In this document: positions 59,748 through 64,000 of the stretch, one piece after another
Layout of the letters: each line of letters starts with the position of its first letter
Position numbering within the stretch: the stretch's first letter is position 1
From: Caenorhabditis elegans
Taxonomy: Eukaryota > Nematoda > Chromadorea > Rhabditida > Rhabditidae
DNA length: 64,000 nucleotides
Assembly: GCF_000002985.6 (NCBI RefSeq)
Contig: NC_003279.8
Span: 8,742,001 to 8,806,000 of the forward strand
Direction of reading: 5' to 3'
The notes under the pieces: generated by a model
What the model saw: only the letters and a program-made list of their open reading frames with translations
What the model was told of the DNA's origin: nothing
Database searches by the model: none
Translations under genes and position numbers: made by a program

Positions 59748-62696
59748 TCAGTTTTCAGCGCTGACAGCAGGAGGTTGACTAGCGAAGAGATAGCGATGAG
59801 CTGCAAATTGGAAATTATATTGAAACTTCAGGGCCTTCATAAAACCTACGTTTACAATCCAATAATTCGTGTTTACTCTGATATCTACAACATTTTTTGC
59901 ATTTGCTATTAGCACATCCTTGTCCAGCAGGTTGTCCACAACGGGCACATGGAGGGAACTTGATCTTCTTTGCTTCAAGGATCCGGGCTCCTGATAGTTG
60001 CCGACGTTCTCGTTTACGAGCTTGTCTAAAATGTATTAATGTTTCTAAGAACTTGGTAAAAAGTTATATAATAAGTTGCAAGCTAAAAAAAACTATAGTT
60101 CCTTTTTGAAATGTGGTCTTACTTCATAGATACGCCCATTTCCTTTGCAGTCTGTGCAAGCTTTTCCTTCTGTTTCTCTCGGAAAGTCTTTTCTCCTTCT
60201 CCGACAATCGATTCTTTTGCAACCTGTAAAATTGTGTTTAATCTGACATAATTATTTGTCTATAAAGTACCTCTTTCAATCTGAAGTATGGTTTTGAAAT
60301 CCAATGGGGTTGCTTTGAAACTTCTATTGCATTCATTAGTATTCCGTTTCTAAAATATTCATTAATCCAGTTTTTGCAAAAAGTGAAACTAACCGAATAT
60401 TTTCAAAAAGTGTTCTTGCTTCAACTTCTCGATTTTTCCCTGCTTCTGCGTCTGATTTTGCTCTCTTTGCAAGTTCTTCAACAATATTTTCAAAATCTTC
60501 GATACGATGTTCTAAGGATACTCGCATCCGGAGATCTTCATATTCTAAGAGACTGGAAAACGTTTAAAGCTTTAATTTAAAGAAAAATTATTATTTCTGG
60601 TTACCTGTGATGGCAGATTCTAAAAACATGAGCCCGAATAGCACTAGTTCCTGCATTAAACTTTTTGGCATATTCTAGATATTCTGCAGCGATTTTCCAC
60701 GTGTCTACATGAGCATTTGCATCCTAAAGATCACGAAAGTTGAAAAAAACTTTAAAACTGAATTCCTACATCAAAGATTAGAGGATTGTAAAGAAGTCCT
60801 TCTGCAGACATAATTGCAACGGCTCCAGTAGCCTGCATACATCGTTCAACGTCACCGGGGAACTGAAATTTCAGAATTGAAATGTTTAAGTAAACTGTAT
60901 ATAAACCTGAATATTTCCATTAGCCATAACTGGAACTCTTGATCCAACAGCTTCAACAACATCTCGAATACGACTCCAATCAGCTAAACCTGTTTCAGCT
61001 CCTTTCATATCTCGAGTTCTACCGTGAACAGTTAACCTGAATTTGAGTTTTTTTGAAAGAATTTTGTTTGAAAAAAGTTTGTTTTTGGTTTTTGGGGATC
61101 AAAAGTTAAAAACTTTTGTACTTTAAACGCTTATTGTATTTTGTTATTTTTTGTAAACCATACTTTGAATTTATTTAGCATTTATAGAACTTGCATCCTA
61201 ATTGTGAGTTTAAATTTTTCACACCCTCTTTTAGCTTTCTGAAAAAATTCCAATTCAGCCCAGCTAGTACCTACAGTAGCATTGCTTTTTTGAAATACAT
61301 GATAACAACTCACATTGTTGCACCTGCATCAACCAATCTCTTTGCATATTCTACTGTCTGTTGTCTATCATCTCTAACTCGTATCTTACAGGAAATCGGT
61401 AGTCTACAGTAATCCCTAACAGCTGATACCATCTCACAAATCAAATCAACTTCGTCTTGAAGCCAGGATCCATATCTTCCTCGTTTTGCAACCATTTGTG
61501 GACATCCCAGGTTAAGATCTACACCATCACAAACATCTTCGACGAGACGACAAGCGGCGAGAAATGTATCAACTTTATTAGCACAGAACTGAAAAAAATT
61601 TTTTTTTTTTTAATCAAATTTTATTTTAAATTTTCAACCTGCACAACCAATGGTCTATCTGCTTTAACCAATGCTAGTGAATTTCTTCGATAAGTTCCAT
61701 CATTGACAAATAAATGTGCATGAATCATTGGAGTAAATGTCAATTGGGCTCCGTATTTCCTTGTGAACATTCGAAATGCTAATTCACTAAAAATTAAATT
61801 ATCTATTTAATGTTTTTATGTTGAATCACACCTTTGATCAACCATCGGCGCTAGAACTTTTGTGATCCGTTGATTTTCGAGTGTTTCTTTCCAAAATCGA
61901 AGATTCTTTTCAATGGTTTCATCGGAGTTTTTCTGCTTTTCGGGAAGTGTCATTCGTTTTGGCATTCGGAAGATTTGAAGAGGGTCCACATTTTCAGGAA
62001 TTGTCTGAAAATCGTTCAAATAGGACGTGCTTTTTCGAATGCGCATGGATTTATTCCGATGGGTCTCGGAAAAAAAGTTTATGAAGGTTGTTTTTTTTTT
62101 TGAATTTTTGCGGCTGTTTCCTTGTTTATTTTGCAATGAAATTATTTTGTTTCAGCAAATTTTATGGTTTTCTTTTTATATTTCTGCATGTCAAAATCTT
62201 TTGAAAGTACGATATTTGAATTTGTCTATTTTTTACCAGCCGTGGACCGCACCTCCGGCGCGGACCCCGACTTCTGGGGCTGAAAACCAATTTTTCTGAA
62301 ACTACCGTAATCGTACAGTACTCCTATCGTACCACCATTGTACCACTACAGTACCCCGACTATATCCCTACACTAACCCCAACTCACTATTCCTCCAGAA
62401 GCTAAAACTTCGCAGACTACAAAGACTACATAGACTACAAACTATGGACAAACGGAATAAGCGCTTTATACATAGTAAATGATTTTTGTATTATCGGAAC
62501 TATACAGAGTTGATTTTTAACTACAAGCAAGTTCTTTAAATTAAAAAAACATCTTTGGTTTTTTTAAATTTAAATAAACCGATTTTTAATTTAAGAAAAT
62601 AACATTTTCAATTCTCACCGTCTGCTCCTCTTCATTTGCCTCACTCTCTCCACATTTTTCAACTACGTATCCTTCAGGTGCTGTCTCTCCGTCCAT
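59748..62696 (-). CDS. tRNA-dihydrouridine synthase, DUS1-like
   Basis: Twelve exons: 62696-62619, 62004-61832, 61786-61639, 61588-61314, 61036-60907, 60862-60770, 60723-60605, 60552-60394, 60349-60271, 60223-60123, 60025-59850 and 59800-59748; 1584 nt, 527 aa. The family uses FMN and NADPH to reduce uridine in tRNA; DUS1 acts at positions 16/17 of the D loop. Motifs are [14 protein letters not shown], the catalytic-region DLNLGCPQ (Cys162), [32 protein letters not shown] and [12 protein letters not shown]. The C-terminus ends with a zinc-binding Cys cluster ([15 protein letters not shown], then HELLDCKPHR). The ATG is preceded closely by an ATCAG acceptor. It is possibly F36A2.2 (from memory). 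Confidence 0.92.
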
Positions 62697-63131
62697 TCTG
62701 ATTGAAATCCTAATTTTAATTTTTCTGTGATCTTATTTCAAATACTCTTTGGTAAAATACCATAATTCAACTGAGAAAGTGGACGCAATATAACAAATAC
62801 AAAAAATGTTTCCAATTTATTATAAGTGTAAACCTTATGTAATACAGTCAGGTACAATGAAAAAAGGAGAAGGAGGCACAAAATATTGTGGGAAAATAAG
62901 ACAGAGGTAGATATAACCCAGGTGATTACATAGAAAATTTCAAGGGTAAAGAAGAGATGCAAAACTTTGAAATCAGAGAAAATCAGTGAATGAGAATCTT
63001 GTGAAGGAAATTCGAATTTGAAAAAAAGTCAACAGGAAACAAAACTCGGAGAGTAAGGAGATAAACAATGAGATTAGGTTTTTGGTAAATGCGTATATTT
63101 GGCAAATTTGGAACTAATTGGAACTTGTAAT
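62697..63131. other. Short intergenic gap between two minus-strand genes
   Basis: This 435-bp gap separates the stop of the RG-rich gene at the right edge from the DUS start. It is AT-rich and probably includes the 3' UTR of the former. The spacing and shared strand would allow an operon with the DUS gene downstream; this is inference. Confidence 0.4.
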
Positions 63132-64000
63132 CTAGTATCTATGATAACCACCACCAGAACGATGATTTCCGCCTCTCCAGCTGTCTCGTCCACTATTACG
63201 ATTTCTGAAAATTGAAATATATAAAATTTTTAAGGTTTTTAAGAAATAATGAATTTTCACTCAGCTTTTGAAATTTAAATTATTTATTGATTGCAATTAT
63301 TTTTAAGAATATAAATTTCGAAACTATCAAGAATGTTTTTGAAAATTTTTTTTGGAATTTATTAGTATTACAATTTGTAGTTGTATAGCACATTTGAATT
63401 TTTCGTACCAGTTTTGAAATGCTAAACATAGTATTTATTTAATTTTCTAACTCACCTATCGTTATGATGAGAGCCACTACCTCGCCATCTGTCACCCCGT
63501 TGATTATTGTACGGAGCACTTGATCCTCTACGATCATCATACCGACTGTTTTGATAATTATCTCTTCCACGATCGTCTCTGCGGTCTACAATAATTCAAA
63601 TAATTTTAAAAATTGGAAAAAAATAAATATACCTCCAGAATGATAATCTGAAGAATATCCGTGTGATTGTTGAGATTGCTGTTGATATTGATGATGTTGT
63701 GGAGGTGGCTGACAGTATGTATTTTTCTGTTGATGGTATTGACCCACTGGTTGATGTTGAGGAATTGACGGCGAGACTGTAAGATTTTTGAATTTTCAGG
63801 AAGAATTACAATTTAGAAATGCAACTAACGCTGTGATTGCTCGAATCTAGCTTGATATCCATTATTTTGTATTTGTGGTGACACAAGTTGTGGCTTTTGA
63901 ACTTCAAATGTTGCTTGATATCCTTGCTGAGGTGCAGCTTGTTGCAATATTCTTGGATCCCGTATTTGCTCGTACTGAGCTTGGTATCCTGTGATAGGTG
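63132..64000 (-). CDS. Gln-rich, RD/RG-rich protein, C-terminal part (partial)
   Basis: Four exons are visible: 64000 (continues)-63830, 63776-63633, 63585-63456 and 63204-63132. Reading towards the stop, the protein has repeats of GYQAxxE (GYQAQYE, GYQATFE, GYQARFE), then a Gln/His/Pro-rich stretch (QYQQQSQQSHGYSSDYHSGG) and a C-terminus rich in Arg, Asp, Gly and Asn (DRRDDRGRDNYQNSRYDD, WRGGNHRSGGGYHRY). Such tails are common in RNA-binding proteins, but no RNA-binding domain lies within the window, so the role is unassigned. The N-terminal part is outside. Confidence 0.8.

Overview
The window is nematode DNA from Caenorhabditis, almost certainly C. elegans. It is AT-rich, has short introns ending in TTTTCAG or TTTCAG, trans-splice-like acceptors just before start codons, many small palindromic DNA elements, and unmistakable worm genes: B-type lamin lmn-1, telomerase trt-1, the ADAM10 protease sup-17 and the atrogin-like F-box gene mfb-1. 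From memory, this order matches a stretch of chromosome I. For the multi-exon genes I read splice sites by eye. In all complete models the exon lengths sum to a multiple of three and the reading frame stays open.

Layout, left third (1-21 kb): a RING/U1-type zinc-finger gene (-), a divergent GSK3-family kinase (-), the signal-peptide-peptidase-like protease imp-1 (+), a zinc-binding B-box-like protein (-), a six-pass membrane protein (-) and the mitochondrial small TIM protein tin-13 (-). The kinase and imp-1 are divergent. The last three minus-strand genes are in tandem and could be partly co-transcribed.

Middle (21-46 kb): lmn-1 (+), the bHLH gene hlh-16 (-), divergent and very compact trt-1 (+), a secreted Q/P-rich protein ending in a cysteine-less glutaredoxin-like domain (-), and mfb-1 (-). 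A class II tRNA-like gene with an irregular anticodon loop sits in an mfb-1 intron.

Right third (46-64 kb): a 7.7-kb repeat-containing intergenic stretch, sup-17 (+), a malate/L-lactate dehydrogenase family gene (+), a DUS1-like tRNA dihydrouridine synthase (-) and the 3' end of a Gln-rich, RG/RD-rich protein gene (-), cut by the window end.

The least conventional material is between and inside the genes. There is a 692-bp foldback element with perfect 55-bp termini, a perfect 110-bp inner palindrome and a tRNA-like sequence. Two hAT-like MITE families have clean 8-bp target duplications. A three-copy 'TTGCTAAAGTTGG' element and a terminal-inverted-repeat element filled with a minisatellite are also present. 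I found no bacterial-style system, CRISPR array or virus.
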